Numbered from the stretch's first letter, positions 26,185-35,993 are shown. The stretch: DNA of 64,000 bases from an uncultured Bacteroidota bacterium (GCA_903893815.1 CAITNS010000058.1:62001-126000); one strand, 5' to 3'. The notes: a model not told the origin generated them from the sequence alone. Made by a program: numbers and translations.

Positions 26185-29151
26185 TTATTTTAATGGTATA
26201 TAAATTTCAACTTTAGTACCTATTGCGAGCATTTGTTCATTTTCTAAATCCGTAATAATTACTTTATATCCTTTATTCGAATTTATATTATTAAGCAATA
26301 ATACTCTTTCTTCGGTTATTTCGGTAGACATTGACTGATGCTTTTTGCCTTTCCATGCAGAAAGTTCCTTTGATCTTTTTCTACCAACACCATTATCAGT
26401 AATACTACATTTCAATATTTCTTTTTCGTTAATAGTTGTCATCTCAAAGGATATGTTTAAAACTCCATCTTTTGTTTTATGCATTAAGCCATGCAGTATG
26501 GCATTTTCTATATAAGGCTGTAAAAGCATTGGCGGTATTTTAATTTGGTGTATATCAATAAAATCTGAAACGCTAATTGTTACATTAAATTTATCTTCAA
26601 AACGCAGTTTCTCAAGTTTCAAATAAAGATTTATAAATTCCAATTCACTGTCTAAAGAAATATCTTTTTGGGAAGAATTTTCCAAAATCATACGCATCAT
26701 CAAAGCAAAATCCGATAAATATATTCGAGCCGTTGCATCATCCTTATTTAATACTACTTCCTGTATAGAGTTTAAAGTATTAAATATGAAGTGTGGATTC
26801 ATTTGAGCTCGCATAGCTTTTAATTCCACTTCTGCTAATTGTCGGTAATTTTCTGTTTTTAAGGCTTCTTGCATTTGAATTTTTTTAACCTGAAAATGAG
26901 AACTAATAAAAGCTCCAGAAATAAGTAATATAATTAATAAAGGGGTAAACCAAGTAGTTTGATAAAAAGGTGGCGTTATAGTAAATGAAAAAGCAATTGG
27001 TTTAGACCATACTCCAGACGAGTTGCTAACTCTGCACGAAAAAGTATAAGTTCCTGGAGGTATATTTGAATAAGTTACAAAGTTATTTTTAGATTCAGGA
27101 GACCATTCCTTTTCTATATTTAAAAGTTTCCATTGAAAATTTATATTTTTAGAATCATTAAAATTAATTGCAGTAAAATCAAAAGTTAAATGATTTTTAT
27201 CGTATGGCAAAATCAATGCATTTGGCATATTACTCCATAAGTTCACATTTTTCGAATAAGGTTCCCAATTTGTTTTTTCGTAATTTAATCTAACGCCCTC
27301 GAAATAAAATGGTATTACACTTTTTTTATTTTGATCCAAAGAAGGACTGTACTCTACTAAATTATCTTTGCAGCCAAATAACATATGTCCATTTTTTAAT
27401 TTATATATGCAATTTTGGTTACAGGAGAGATTAAAGTCTCCATAGTTAGAGTTGTAATTTTTTATAGAACTGATATTTGAATTACGATCTAATTTAAGTT
27501 TAGATATTCCATTATTAGTGCCTACCCATAAAACATTTTCCTCAACATCATAATAAGATGCGGAAACGTAATCGTTAACCAAACTATTTTTAAACGAATA
27601 ATTTTTAAATGTTTTTCCATCATATTTTACAAGTCCATCTCCAAATGTACCTATCCAAATAACAGCATTTTTATCTTGATTTATTGTTACCGGCGATTTA
27701 TATATAAATCCTTGCTTTTTACCTAAAATATTTAAGTGATCATTTTTGTAAATTGTCAAATTTTCTAAGTTTGCCAGCCATAAATTTTTAGATGAATCAA
27801 GAAAAGCATTTTGTGTGTAAGCCGAAACGTTTTCTGACAGCGTATAATGAGAAGCTTTTCCGTTTAATTTATGTGTTACAGTTGTGTTTTTACATATCCA
27901 AAATTCGTTTTTACCAGCCTGAAGAATATGATTTACCTTATCATTTGCACTAGAAGAAGCATCAAATGGAAGAAATTTATTTTTATAAAATTTATATACT
28001 GATCCACTATGGGTTCCTGCCAATAAAAATGAGTCAACCTTGCAAAGGCTTGTTATCGTTTTGTCTTCGTTAGAATAATTATTAGGATAACAGGTAGTTA
28101 TACGGTTGTTCTTAACTATTTTTAAACCTTTGTCAGTGCCAAAATATAAGCTGTTTTCATCACCACTAATAGTATTTATTTTTGAATTAATGGCGTCAGA
28201 TAAATAATGTTTTTGAAATGGTTTTGTATACATTTTAACCAAACCAATTGCAGCTAACCAATAATTACCTTCTTTATCAATTGTTAAGTTTTGTATATCA
28301 ACATTACCTATTTCATTACTTAAATTTAGGAGCTTGAAATTACCATTCTTATAGATTTTAATTTCTGGGGTGGCAGATGTGAAAATAACGCTGCTATCTT
28401 CCGCTATTATTACATCTTTAATGTTGTGATTTGATTTTAGTTCTGAAAAATAATAATCGAATTTTTTATTAGCATATTTTAAAATACCCTTAGTGGTTCC
28501 TATCCACAAATTTTTATTTTTATCAAATGCTAAGCACGTGGCTGTGTTATATCCAATTATGGAATCTAAATTTATTTTCCGAAAAACTTTTTCTTTTATG
28601 GTATAAATCGCCAATGATGCAGCTATCCATATAGTCCCTTCTTTATCTTCTATTAAATCACTAACGTATGTATCAATTTCAGCCAATTGACAAAACTCCT
28701 TTTTGTTTTTATCAAGTTTATATAGGCCCGTTGCAGAGCAAGCATAAATAGTTCCATTTGAGGTTTCATGGACACTTATAAAATAAGGCTTTTCTGACGG
28801 TTTCGCTATTTTTTTATATCCATAGTTTATGAAATTTTTTCCATCGAAATATGATATGCCCGAGATTGAAGCAATCCATAAATTAGTTTTCTTATCTTCC
28901 GAAATTCCTTGTATTTCGTTTTCAATTAATCCATCAGTCTTAGTATAAGTAATAAATTTTAAACCATCGTAACGAGTTAAACCATCTACGCAACCAATCC
29001 ATAAAAAACCTCTGGAATCATTAAATACGCGCATGGCTTCAGGCGAATGAAATCCATCTGAATGACTATAGGTTTTAAAAGAATAGTTTTGAGAAAAAAA
29101 AGAGCCTCTTAAAAAAACAGTTAACGTAAATATTAAAAAAAAACAGCGCAT
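26185..29151 (-). CDS. two-component regulator propeller histidine kinase (LytS/His_kinase type)
   Basis: A 988-residue sensor. After a signal peptide (MRCFFLIFTLTVFLRGSFF) comes a large periplasmic region of repeated propeller blades with the WIG(C/T)…DGL and IWIAAS/WIGTTKG patterns (about 25-650), then a Y_Y_Y domain (about 680-745, PPGTYTFSCRVSNSSGVWS), a transmembrane segment (WFTPLLIILLISGAF), and a cytosolic His-kinase/ATPase pair. The phosphoacceptor is around residue 788 in MNPHFIFNTLNSIQE; the ATP-binding GVGRKRS loop follows. Cytosolic output is through the LytTR regulator. Bacteroidota use such receptors to sense polysaccharides or extracellular conditions. A TAnnTTTG box lies 9 nt before the ATG. 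Confidence 0.94.
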   Translation of the reverse strand: MRCFFLIFTLTVFLRGSFFSQNYSFKTYSHSDGFHSPEAMRVFNDSRGFLWIGCVDGLTRYDGLKFITYTKTDGLIENEIQGISEDKKTNLWIASISGISYFDGKNFINYGYKKIAKPSEKPYFISVHETSNGTIYACSATGLYKLDKNKKEFCQLAEIDTYVSDLIEDKEGTIWIAASLAIYTIKEKVFRKINLDSIIGYNTATCLAFDKNKNLWIGTTKGILKYANKKFDYYFSELKSNHNIKDVIIAEDSSVIFTSATPEIKIYKNGNFKLLNLSNEIGNVDIQNLTIDKEGNYWLAAIGLVKMYTKPFQKHYLSDAINSKINTISGDENSLYFGTDKGLKIVKNNRITTCYPNNYSNEDKTITSLCKVDSFLLAGTHSGSVYKFYKNKFLPFDASSSANDKVNHILQAGKNEFWICKNTTVTHKLNGKASHYTLSENVSAYTQNAFLDSSKNLWLANLENLTIYKNDHLNILGKKQGFIYKSPVTINQDKNAVIWIGTFGDGLVKYDGKTFKNYSFKNSLVNDYVSASYYDVEENVLWVGTNNGISKLKLDRNSNISSIKNYNSNYGDFNLSCNQNCIYKLKNGHMLFGCKDNLVEYSPSLDQNKKSVIPFYFEGVRLNYEKTNWEPYSKNVNLWSNMPNALILPYDKNHLTFDFTAINFNDSKNINFQWKLLNIEKEWSPESKNNFVTYSNIPPGTYTFSCRVSNSSGVWSKPIAFSFTITPPFYQTTWFTPLLIILLISGAFISSHFQVKKIQMQEALKTENYRQLAEVELKAMRAQMNPHFIFNTLNSIQEVVLNKDDATARIYLSDFALMMRMILENSSQKDISLDSELEFINLYLKLEKLRFEDKFNVTISVSDFIDIHQIKIPPMLLQPYIENAILHGLMHKTKDGVLNISFEMTTINEKEILKCSITDNGVGRKRSKELSAWKGKKHQSMSTEITEERVLLLNNINSNKGYKVIITDLENEQMLAIGTKVEIYIPLK

Positions 29152-29160
29152 TATTTAAAA

Positions 29161-29168
29161 CAAACATA
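29161..29168 (-). promoter_or_regulatory. TAnnTTTG box 9 nt before the propeller kinase gene
   Basis: TATGTTTG on the minus strand, an exact match to the consensus, with only TTTTAAATA before the ATG. It predicts a leader of at most a few nucleotides. Confidence 0.5.
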
Positions 29169-29287
29169 ATGAAATTAACTTATTAAAGAGTAAAGAGTAG
29201 ATAAACGCTATCATTATAAAAATAAACGCTAACTTTTTGTTAATTAACTGCTAACTTACAAAGCTTGAAAAAATAATAAATAAGATT

Positions 29288-30370
29288 TTAATCTCTCTTA
29301 TTCATCAATTCTGTTTGAATACGAATAGATTCCTCATGTAATAACTGACAAATTTTTTCGGTATGAGCTCTTGGAATACCTAATTTTTCAGCCCATTGAG
29401 AACGAGTGCGCAAAATTTCTTGCCAACGACCTAATTGAAAAATAGTTAAATCATGGTCTTTTTTATATTCTCCAATTTGCTCAATAATAGTCATGCGTTT
29501 CTTTAACACATTAATTAATTCATCGTCCACTTCATCAATCATTTTTCTGAATTGTGTTAATATATCAACGCAATCCGGATTTTGGGAAGAAGATTGACGA
29601 TATATAAGCTCATCTAATAATTCTTTTAAAGCGTTTGGCGTTAATTGCTGTTGCGCATCACTTAAAGCAACGGCTGGATTAATGTGAGATTCAATCATTA
29701 AGCCATTCATACCTAAATCCAATGCTTTTTGAGCAACATGAGGTATTAACTCTCTATTACCACAAATATGACTTGGATCGCAAATAATAGGTAATTCAGG
29801 TAATATGGTTTTTAACTCTATGGCAATTTCCCATAAAGGTTTGTTACGGTATTTTGTTTTACCTGCATAATGAAAGCCGCGATGAATAGCAGCTAATTTT
29901 GTAATTCCCGAATTTGAAAATCGTTCAATAGCACCTAACCATAACTGCACATCTGCATGAATTGGATTTTTAATAAAAACCGGAATATCAACACCTTTAA
30001 CAACATCAGCAATTTCTTGCACACTAAAAGGATTACCCGTTGTTCTGGCTCCAATCCATAAAACATCAACTCCATGTTTTAGAGCTAATTCGGTATGTTG
30101 AGCATTTGCTACTTCCACGCATGTTTTTAAGCCAAATTGCTTCTGAACTTCAGTTAACCAACCCAATCCTGGCTCGCCAACACCTTCAAAAGCATTGGGA
30201 CGAGTGCGGGGTTTCCAAATACCTGCTCTAAATAATTTTATACTTTCAATTTGAGCTAATTCTTTGGCTGTTTGCAATATTTGCTCTTCCGTTTCTGCGC
30301 CACAAGGCCCAGCAATAATGAGCGGTTCATTACCTTTTGTAATCCAAGTATTTAAAGCTTGTATATTCAT
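29288..30370 (-). CDS. bifunctional DAHP synthase / chorismate mutase
   Basis: A 360-residue fusion. The N-terminal part (about 1-265) is a type I DAHP synthase of the AroAI-beta/KDO8P group: PLIIAGPCGAETEEQ, KPRTRPNAFEG, and the metal/phosphate site ICDPSHICGN. It condenses phosphoenolpyruvate and erythrose-4-phosphate at the head of the shikimate pathway. The C-terminal part (about 270-360) is an AroQ-type helical chorismate mutase (FRKMIDEVDDELINVLKKRM…IGEYKK). This order and length are usual for Bacteroidota, where the mutase domain is thought to give feedback control by prephenate. A single-gene unit. Confidence 0.93.
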   Translation of the reverse strand: MNIQALNTWITKGNEPLIIAGPCGAETEEQILQTAKELAQIESIKLFRAGIWKPRTRPNAFEGVGEPGLGWLTEVQKQFGLKTCVEVANAQHTELALKHGVDVLWIGARTTGNPFSVQEIADVVKGVDIPVFIKNPIHADVQLWLGAIERFSNSGITKLAAIHRGFHYAGKTKYRNKPLWEIAIELKTILPELPIICDPSHICGNRELIPHVAQKALDLGMNGLMIESHINPAVALSDAQQQLTPNALKELLDELIYRQSSSQNPDCVDILTQFRKMIDEVDDELINVLKKRMTIIEQIGEYKKDHDLTIFQLGRWQEILRTRSQWAEKLGIPRAHTEKICQLLHEESIRIQTELMNKRD

Positions 30371-30446
30371 TTTACAGAATACAAAGTAACAATAAATTGT
30401 TTGATATTTTTATCTAATCCGCCAATTTATTACTATCACTTTTTAC

Positions 30447-30543
30447 AAAAAATCTGTGAGAATCCGCTTTATCTGTAAAATCTGTGTTCCTATTAAAATA
30501 GGGACACAGATGAAACGGATGTGACTGAATAAAACAGATTTTT
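30447..30543. repeat. palindromic intergenic repeat, ATCTGTGT/GATGAAACGGAT family (copy 1)
   Basis: A 97-bp imperfect palindrome. The left arm AAAAATCTGTGAGAATCCGC and onward pairs with the right arm ending GACTGAATAAAACAGATTTTT; the centre is GTTCCTATTaaAATAGGGAC. It contains GATGAAACGGAT, also found in the copy at 40830-40922. It occupies most of the 404-bp gap between the DAHP synthase gene and the 30775 gene, together with the small Cys-rich ORF. The rest of the gap (30371-30446) shows nothing recognisable. Confidence 0.72.
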
Positions 30544-30620
30544 AAATTTTATAAGTAGAAGAGATGAACTACCATTTTTGAGGTATTGTTCCAATTCCTA
30601 TAAATTACCATATTTGAAAT

Positions 30621-30773
30621 ATGAACGACGACTTTAAATTTGAAAAAACGATGCAGTTAAATTTAAACTGCCCGTTATTGCCATTTATAGATAGTTGCAA
30701 AAAAGGTAAAGACTGTTGCAAAAACTTTAAAAAAGGTGATCGCTGCAAAAAATGTCCTGGTAAGAAAAAATAG
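30621..30773 (+). CDS. small Cys/Lys-rich protein
   Basis: A 50-residue ORF, too short for the supplied track: starts ATG at 30621, stop TAG at 30771-30773. It reads MNDDFKFEKTMQLNLNCPLL, then PFIDSCKKGKDCCKNFKKGD, RCKKCPGKKK. Six of 50 residues are Cys and 15 are Lys, arranged as C…C…CC…C..C, suggesting metal binding or disulfides. The codon pattern is clean, with no stops and Lys/Cys clustering that random AT-rich DNA would not give. It is divergent from neither neighbour: the GT-C gene ends convergently 2 bp after its stop. Function unknown. Confidence 0.6.
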   Translation: MNDDFKFEKTMQLNLNCPLLPFIDSCKKGKDCCKNFKKGDRCKKCPGKKK

Positions 30774-30774
30774 T

Positions 30775-32616
30775 TTACCGACAATACGTCTGCAAAGGTT
30801 GCTGAGCAGCTGCAAAACCTAAATCAACCGCTTTTCTTAAATCAGCACAAGGATTTTGTTTCATATTTACTTTAACTACTCCTTTCCAATAATAAGCTTC
30901 TGCATAATTCGCATCTAAGTTTGTACAAGCCTCTAAATCTTGTAAGCAAGATGAAAATTGTTGCATTTTACCATAAACGATGGCTCTTCTTAAATAATAC
31001 ATTGGATTTTTTGAATCTAATTGAATGGCATTATTATAATATGGCAAAGCTTGGTCTAACAGATTTAAATCATCATAACAGTTAGCTAATAAAAACTGTG
31101 CTTTTACATTTTCAGGATCTATCACTAAAGCTGTTTTAGCATCTTCAATAGCTTTAGGCATATCTTTTAACTGGTAATATACATTTCCCCTTGCCACATA
31201 AGACTTATAGTGATCACCACGTCGGTGCAAACTAATTGATTTATCCAAATCGTTTAAGGCGTTTTTAAATTGCTGCAATTGCATGTAAGATAATCCACGA
31301 TTATAATAGGCCTTATAATAATTTGGTGCAACTGCAATCGCTCTGTTTAAATACGTAATGCCATCATTAGGTTTGCCAATGGTATTATACTCTGAACCCA
31401 AACTGTTTAACACCAAAAAAGAAGTAGGTTGTTTTTTAACTGTATCAGAAAAAATAGTGATGCTATTTTTCCAATTTAAAGTGCGCATAAAACTCAAAGA
31501 ACCAAAATAAATAAGAGTTGCAAAAACAATGAAATTAATGTGTTTATCAGAAAATTTAAAAATGCTAATTAGTAAAAACCCGAAACCAATTAACGGCAAA
31601 TACATATAACGATCGGCTGTAATTACTTCTCCAAAAGGAATTAATTGAATAACCAATAAAAAATTAGCTAATATAAACCCTAGAGCGCCAATAATGACTA
31701 ATTGCTTTTTCTTATATAAACGAATGATAAGGATAGCAAGCAAAACCCAAACTAAATAGCCTAACACAATCCAAATTATTTTATTGTCAGGGTATGGATA
31801 CACTAAAGATAAATTAATCGGAAATAAAAATTTCACGATGTAAAAAGCCATACAATAGCCAGCATAACCAATTCGTTCATAAATTGGAATATCGATGTCT
31901 GATGTTATAAACTTATCTTCTGTACGTGTATAAAGCGTAATAAAACCCATTAATAAGGCTACAGCAAAAAATGGCACTTTTTGCAATATAGATTTTCTGG
32001 AAACTGGAATTTGAAGTAAATAATCAATAGCAAACAAACATAAAGGAAAAGCAATAGCCGATGGTTTTGACAAACAAGCCACAACAAATAATACAAAAGA
32101 AATAACCGCAAATTTCAACTTTCCCTCCCTACTATAGCGTATGTATGCAATGGCTGCTAATACATAAAATGTGGTGTAAATAATATTGTTTTTTGCCGAT
32201 ACCCAAGCAATGGTTTCTACTTGCATGGGATGCATAGCAAAAATTAAGGCAACCAAAATAGCGTAACGAAAATTAGAGAATAACAACAACGTTAACCGGT
32301 ACACTAAAAACACATTTAAAGTATGTCCTAAAATATTAGTAGCATGCTGCCATACAGCATCTCCATGAAATAAAAGCCAATCTGTTGCAAATGCAATCAT
32401 AGTAACAGGAGCATAATTTCCCACATAGTGTTGACTAAAAAATGCCTTGATATTAAACTGATGAACGTCTACGTTATTTAATAAAATATCTTTATCGTCC
32501 CAACCAAAAAAACTGATACCAAAAATTTTAAAATAAACAATTGGAACTAGCAATAACAAAACTGTCAAAAAAAGTTTTTGACTTTTGTTGTTTATAGTTG
32601 ATGCCTTTTGGTTCAT
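30775..32616 (-). CDS. membrane protein with GT-C-like glycosyltransferase region and C-terminal TPRs
   Basis: About 613 residues when started at the ATG 32614-32616 (MNQKASTINNKSQ); the track start at 32655 would overlap the divergent GT2 gene. Residues 20-390 hold 11-12 hydrophobic segments with the acidic loop FFGWDDKDILLNN after the first, as in PMT/GT-C enzymes that use lipid-linked sugars. About 395-600 hold five to six TPR units (e.g. PNYYKAYYNRGLSYMQLQQF). This resembles the eukaryotic TMTC and bacterial O-mannosylation proteins. It may glycosylate or assemble surface glycans, which fits the adjacent GT2 and GT9 genes. A TAnnTTTG box lies 5 nt before this start. Confidence 0.82.
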   Translation of the reverse strand: MNQKASTINNKSQKLFLTVLLLLVPIVYFKIFGISFFGWDDKDILLNNVDVHQFNIKAFFSQHYVGNYAPVTMIAFATDWLLFHGDAVWQHATNILGHTLNVFLVYRLTLLLFSNFRYAILVALIFAMHPMQVETIAWVSAKNNIIYTTFYVLAAIAYIRYSREGKLKFAVISFVLFVVACLSKPSAIAFPLCLFAIDYLLQIPVSRKSILQKVPFFAVALLMGFITLYTRTEDKFITSDIDIPIYERIGYAGYCMAFYIVKFLFPINLSLVYPYPDNKIIWIVLGYLVWVLLAILIIRLYKKKQLVIIGALGFILANFLLVIQLIPFGEVITADRYMYLPLIGFGFLLISIFKFSDKHINFIVFATLIYFGSLSFMRTLNWKNSITIFSDTVKKQPTSFLVLNSLGSEYNTIGKPNDGITYLNRAIAVAPNYYKAYYNRGLSYMQLQQFKNALNDLDKSISLHRRGDHYKSYVARGNVYYQLKDMPKAIEDAKTALVIDPENVKAQFLLANCYDDLNLLDQALPYYNNAIQLDSKNPMYYLRRAIVYGKMQQFSSCLQDLEACTNLDANYAEAYYWKGVVKVNMKQNPCADLRKAVDLGFAAAQQPLQTYCR

Positions 32617-32621
32617 GTTTA

Positions 32622-32629
32622 CAAATATA
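32622..32629 (-). promoter_or_regulatory. TAnnTTTG box 5 nt before the GT-C/TPR gene
   Basis: TATATTTG on the minus strand, matching the consensus, followed by TAAAC and the ATG at 32614-32616. It supports this ATG as the start and predicts a leaderless transcript. Confidence 0.55.
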
Positions 32630-32648
32630 AAATTATTACCTTTAACCG

Positions 32649-33419
32649 ATGCCACAATTATCTGTAGTTATTATCACTTTTAACGAGGAAAAAAACATTG
32701 CTCGTTGCTTGGAATCTGTGAAAGAGATTGCCGATGAAATTGTTGTGCTTGATTCTTTTAGTAAAGACCGTACAAAGGAAATATGTGCCTCTTTTGGCGT
32801 TAAATTTTACGAGCATGCGTTTGATGGGCATATCCAACAAAAAAACCGAGCCATTACTTATGCTTCGCATCCACATATTCTGTCTTTGGATGCTGATGAA
32901 GCATTAGATGAAACCTTAAAAAATTCCATTTTAGAGGTTAAGAAAAATTGGACTCATGATGGTTATTATATGAACCGTTTAACTAATTATTGCGGTCATT
33001 GGGTAAAACATTGCAACTGGTATCCTGATACAAAAATGCGATTATGGGACAGCAGAAAAGGTTCTTGGACAGGTATTAATCCACACGATAAATACGAATT
33101 AACAGGAGGTGATAAAAACACTAAACATCTTAAAGGAGATATTTTACACTACAGTTACTATACACAAGAAGATCATTACAAGCAAGTAGAATATTTCACG
33201 AATATTGCCTCCAAAGCTTTTGTGGAAGCAGGAAAAAAAGCACCGTTCTATAAATTAATTGCCAATCCCATTGCTAAATTTATTGATCACTATTTATTGC
33301 ATTTAGGGTTTTTAGATGGAAAGGCTGGTTACTTAATTTCTAAAATATCGGCTTATGCCACTTATTTGAAATACAAAAAAATCAGAGACATTTACAAACA
33401 ACAAGCGCTTGCAAAATAA
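32649..33419 (+). CDS. family 2 glycosyltransferase (WaaE/KdtX-like)
   Basis: A 256-residue GT2 enzyme of the lipopolysaccharide core glucosyltransferase type. The donor-binding segment is VVIITFNEEKNIARCLESV, the DxD-type site is LSLDADEAL, with IVVLDSFSKDRTKEIC between. The C-terminal region has two moderately hydrophobic helices, giving a peripheral inner-membrane association. It should transfer glucose or a similar sugar to a lipid-A core or glycolipid acceptor. It is the first of three overlapping plus-strand genes, divergent from the GT-C/TPR gene. Confidence 0.9.
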   Translation: MPQLSVVIITFNEEKNIARCLESVKEIADEIVVLDSFSKDRTKEICASFGVKFYEHAFDGHIQQKNRAITYASHPHILSLDADEALDETLKNSILEVKKNWTHDGYYMNRLTNYCGHWVKHCNWYPDTKMRLWDSRKGSWTGINPHDKYELTGGDKNTKHLKGDILHYSYYTQEDHYKQVEYFTNIASKAFVEAGKKAPFYKLIANPIAKFIDHYLLHLGFLDGKAGYLISKISAYATYLKYKKIRDIYKQQALAK

Positions 33420-34410
33420 TCCTGTTATAATTATAAGTCGAACCGATAGCATTGGCGATGTGGTATTAACCTTGCCTATGGCTGGCATTATTAAACAGTT
33501 TTTGCCTCAAAGCAACATTATTTTTTTAGGAAGAAATTACACTAAGGATGTAATTGCATTATCAGAACATGTGGATGAATTTGTAAGTTATGATGATATT
33601 TTAAAACTCAATCCCAATGAACAAATTGATGCCTTTAAGAAATTAAACGCCACTCATATCATTCATGTTTTTCCTGTAAAAGATATTGCACAACTAGCAA
33701 AAAAAGCTGGCATTGCAACTCGCATTGGTACTACCAATCGTTTATGGCATTGGTTTACATGCAATGTTAGAATTAAGTTCTCTCGTAAAAATTCTGATTT
33801 ACACGAAGCGCAGTTAAATACTAAATTATTAAATCCACTTGGTATTCAAAAAGTCTTTAGCATAGAGGAATTAGCCACGAATTACGGCTTCACAAAAGTT
33901 CCAACATTAGAAAAAACACATTTAGATTTAATTGATAAAACAAAAATCAATGTCATTCTTCATCCAAAATCAAAAGGCAGTGCTCGCGAATGGGGCTTAG
34001 ATAATTTTTCGAAACTCATTACGCAACTTGATAAAACAACACATCAAATTTATATTAGTGGTACACAACAAGAAGGAGAATTAGTAAAAGACTTAATTGC
34101 CAATCATCCTGAGGCAATTAATTTAACGGGGAAATTATCCTTACAACAATTTATTGCTTTTATTAATCATTGTGATGTATTGATAGCTGCTAGTACTGGC
34201 CCTTTGCATATTGCATCTGCACTTGGCAAAAAAGCTATTGGTTTGTTTGCGCCCATGCGTCCAATTCATCCAGGCCGATGGAAACCAATTGGCGTAAAAG
34301 CTAATTACTTAGTATTAAATAAAGATTGCAGTGATTGTCGTAAAACGATGAATTGCCATTGTATTAGAGAAATTAAAACGATGGACGTTATAAACGTAAT
34401 TGATAAATAA
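33409..34410 (+). CDS. family 9 glycosyltransferase (heptosyltransferase-like)
   Basis: A 333-residue GT9 protein. The N-terminal IIISRTDSIGDVVLTLPMAGIIKQFLP is the usual ADP-heptose:LPS heptosyltransferase beginning, and the C-terminal domain has the donor-site DVLIAASTGPLHIASALGKKAIGLFAP. It uses a TTG start at 33409, overlapping the GT2 gene by 11 bp; no ATG is available before the conserved N-terminus. The C-terminus ends in a Cys-rich stretch (CSDCRKTMNCHC). Together with the GT2 enzyme it would extend the LPS core. Confidence 0.9.
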   Translation: MQNNPVIIISRTDSIGDVVLTLPMAGIIKQFLPQSNIIFLGRNYTKDVIALSEHVDEFVSYDDILKLNPNEQIDAFKKLNATHIIHVFPVKDIAQLAKKAGIATRIGTTNRLWHWFTCNVRIKFSRKNSDLHEAQLNTKLLNPLGIQKVFSIEELATNYGFTKVPTLEKTHLDLIDKTKINVILHPKSKGSAREWGLDNFSKLITQLDKTTHQIYISGTQQEGELVKDLIANHPEAINLTGKLSLQQFIAFINHCDVLIAASTGPLHIASALGKKAIGLFAPMRPIHPGRWKPIGVKANYLVLNKDCSDCRKTMNCHCIREIKTMDVINVIDK

Positions 34411-35207
34411 TGAGTGAATTAAATAATAAAGTGATTTGGATTACTGGCGCTTCATCAGGCATTGGCGAAGCTTTAGTATATGAGTGTGCGAAAAAAAATG
34501 CACTAATTGTTCTATCTGCTCGCCGTGAAGGTGAATTATTTCGTGTATCAAAAGCGGCAGGATTAACCTCAAGCAATTCTTTAATTATTCCTTTTGATTT
34601 ATCAGATACGAGCCAGGCAAAAGAGTATGCGCAACAAATTATTACAAAGTTTGGGCGAATAGACATTTTAATAAATAACGGCGGACAAAGCCAGCGTTCA
34701 TCCGTTATAGAAACCTCAGCAGAAACCGAAAGACAATTAATGGAAATTAATTATTTCAGCGCGGTTAACTTATCCAAAGCAGCATTACCAGTGATGTTAA
34801 AATATGGTAGTGGGAAAATTGTTGTAGTGAGTAGTATTGCAGGAAAATTTGGTTTCTTTTTACGCTCATCATATTCAGCAGCCAAACATGCCTTACACGG
34901 TTACTTTGAAAGCTTACGTTTAGAGAATGAGAAAAAAGGAATTAGCGTATTGATGGTTTGCCCGGGGAAAATAAAAACCAACGTGTCTTTAAATGCAGCA
35001 AGCTCGACAGGTGATTCACATAACAAAATGGATCCTAGTCACGAAAATGCCATGAGTGTACAAGAATGTGCTAAGCAAATTATTGCAGGCATAATGAATG
35101 ACAAAGAAGAAATTTTTATTGGAGGAAAGGAATTACTGATTGTAAAAATCAAACGCTTTTTTCCTAAACTGTTTGGAAAGTTGATTAGAAAGCAGAGTCC
35201 TTATTAG
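34410..35207 (+). CDS. short-chain dehydrogenase/reductase
   Basis: A 265-residue classical SDR. Cofactor motif TGASSGIGEAL (residues 14-24), NNGG near 91 (the usual NNAG), catalytic Ser in VVSSIAG and the YSAAK pair near 157-161. The C-terminal extension (about 225-265) is basic and ends without a membrane anchor. The closest general type is the DHRS7-like group; the substrate is unknown. Its ATG overlaps the GT9 stop (TAATG), so it is translationally coupled with the glycosyltransferase genes. Its 3' end overlaps the convergent deacetylase gene by 4 bp. Confidence 0.88.
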   Translation: MSELNNKVIWITGASSGIGEALVYECAKKNALIVLSARREGELFRVSKAAGLTSSNSLIIPFDLSDTSQAKEYAQQIITKFGRIDILINNGGQSQRSSVIETSAETERQLMEINYFSAVNLSKAALPVMLKYGSGKIVVVSSIAGKFGFFLRSSYSAAKHALHGYFESLRLENEKKGISVLMVCPGKIKTNVSLNAASSTGDSHNKMDPSHENAMSVQECAKQIIAGIMNDKEEIFIGGKELLIVKIKRFFPKLFGKLIRKQSPY

Positions 35208-35962
35208 TTTACCTTTTCTGCAAAACTATATCCATTCTCTTTAATAGCTGGAATCAAAACTTCCAATAATTCAGGCATAAAATCTAAGCGGTCGTGTAAT
35301 AAAATGATAGCACCTGGTTTTAATTGAGATAACACACGTTGTTTTATTTTTTCCACGTCTTTTATAGAGGTATCATAGCTACGCACATTCCAGCCAATGG
35401 ATTGTAAACCTATTTTTTTTAAAGCTTTGGCAATGTTAGGATTGGTTACTCCATAAGGCGGACGAAATAACTTTGATTGGGGTTGATAGTATTCAATTAA
35501 TCTTTGGCAAGTAGCAAAATCCTCTGTTACTTTTTTTGTTGACCATAAATCAATGAAGTTATGATGAGAATAGCTATGATTCCCAATTTGATGTCCTTCA
35601 GCTACAATTTGATTTAAGATGGATTCATTGCCTTGTATGTTTTTTCCAATAATAAAAAACAATGCCTTTACATTATGTTTTTTTAGAACTTCCAAAACCT
35701 TAACTGTATTGGAATGTGGGCCATCATCAAAAGTCAACAATACTTTTTTATAAGATGTATTTAAATGATTGATTGAAGTTAAATGAAAATTTAATCCGAT
35801 AAAATAAGCGCCACAAAATTGAATGATGGCAAATAGCTTAATCCAAATAATCAAATACCAATAACTTAGTTGTAGCGAAGACTGAAAAATAAAAAAAGCG
35901 ATTAATCCAATTAAAAAAGTAATTGTAAAAGGCAAAAATTTTATGAATCGGGTTGATGACAT
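35204..35962 (-). CDS. polysaccharide deacetylase (NodB domain)
   Basis: A 252-residue protein with two hydrophobic segments (about 10-26, 32-54) and a NodB domain (about 68-250). The motif set is complete: LTFDDGPH (metal Asp and base), GNHSYSHHNF (two zinc His), FRPPYG, and LLHD with the catalytic His. It deacetylates N-acetyl groups of extracytoplasmic glycans or peptidoglycan. A glycan-surface role fits the neighbouring glycosyltransferases on the opposite strand. It is separated from the ketosynthase cluster upstream by a palindromic repeat. Confidence 0.88.
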   Translation of the reverse strand: MSSTRFIKFLPFTITFLIGLIAFFIFQSSLQLSYWYLIIWIKLFAIIQFCGAYFIGLNFHLTSINHLNTSYKKVLLTFDDGPHSNTVKVLEVLKKHNVKALFFIIGKNIQGNESILNQIVAEGHQIGNHSYSHHNFIDLWSTKKVTEDFATCQRLIEYYQPQSKLFRPPYGVTNPNIAKALKKIGLQSIGWNVRSYDTSIKDVEKIKQRVLSQLKPGAIILLHDRLDFMPELLEVLIPAIKENGYSFAEKVN

Positions 35963-35993
35963 TTTACTTTACTACTTTGTGTTTAAAAAAATT

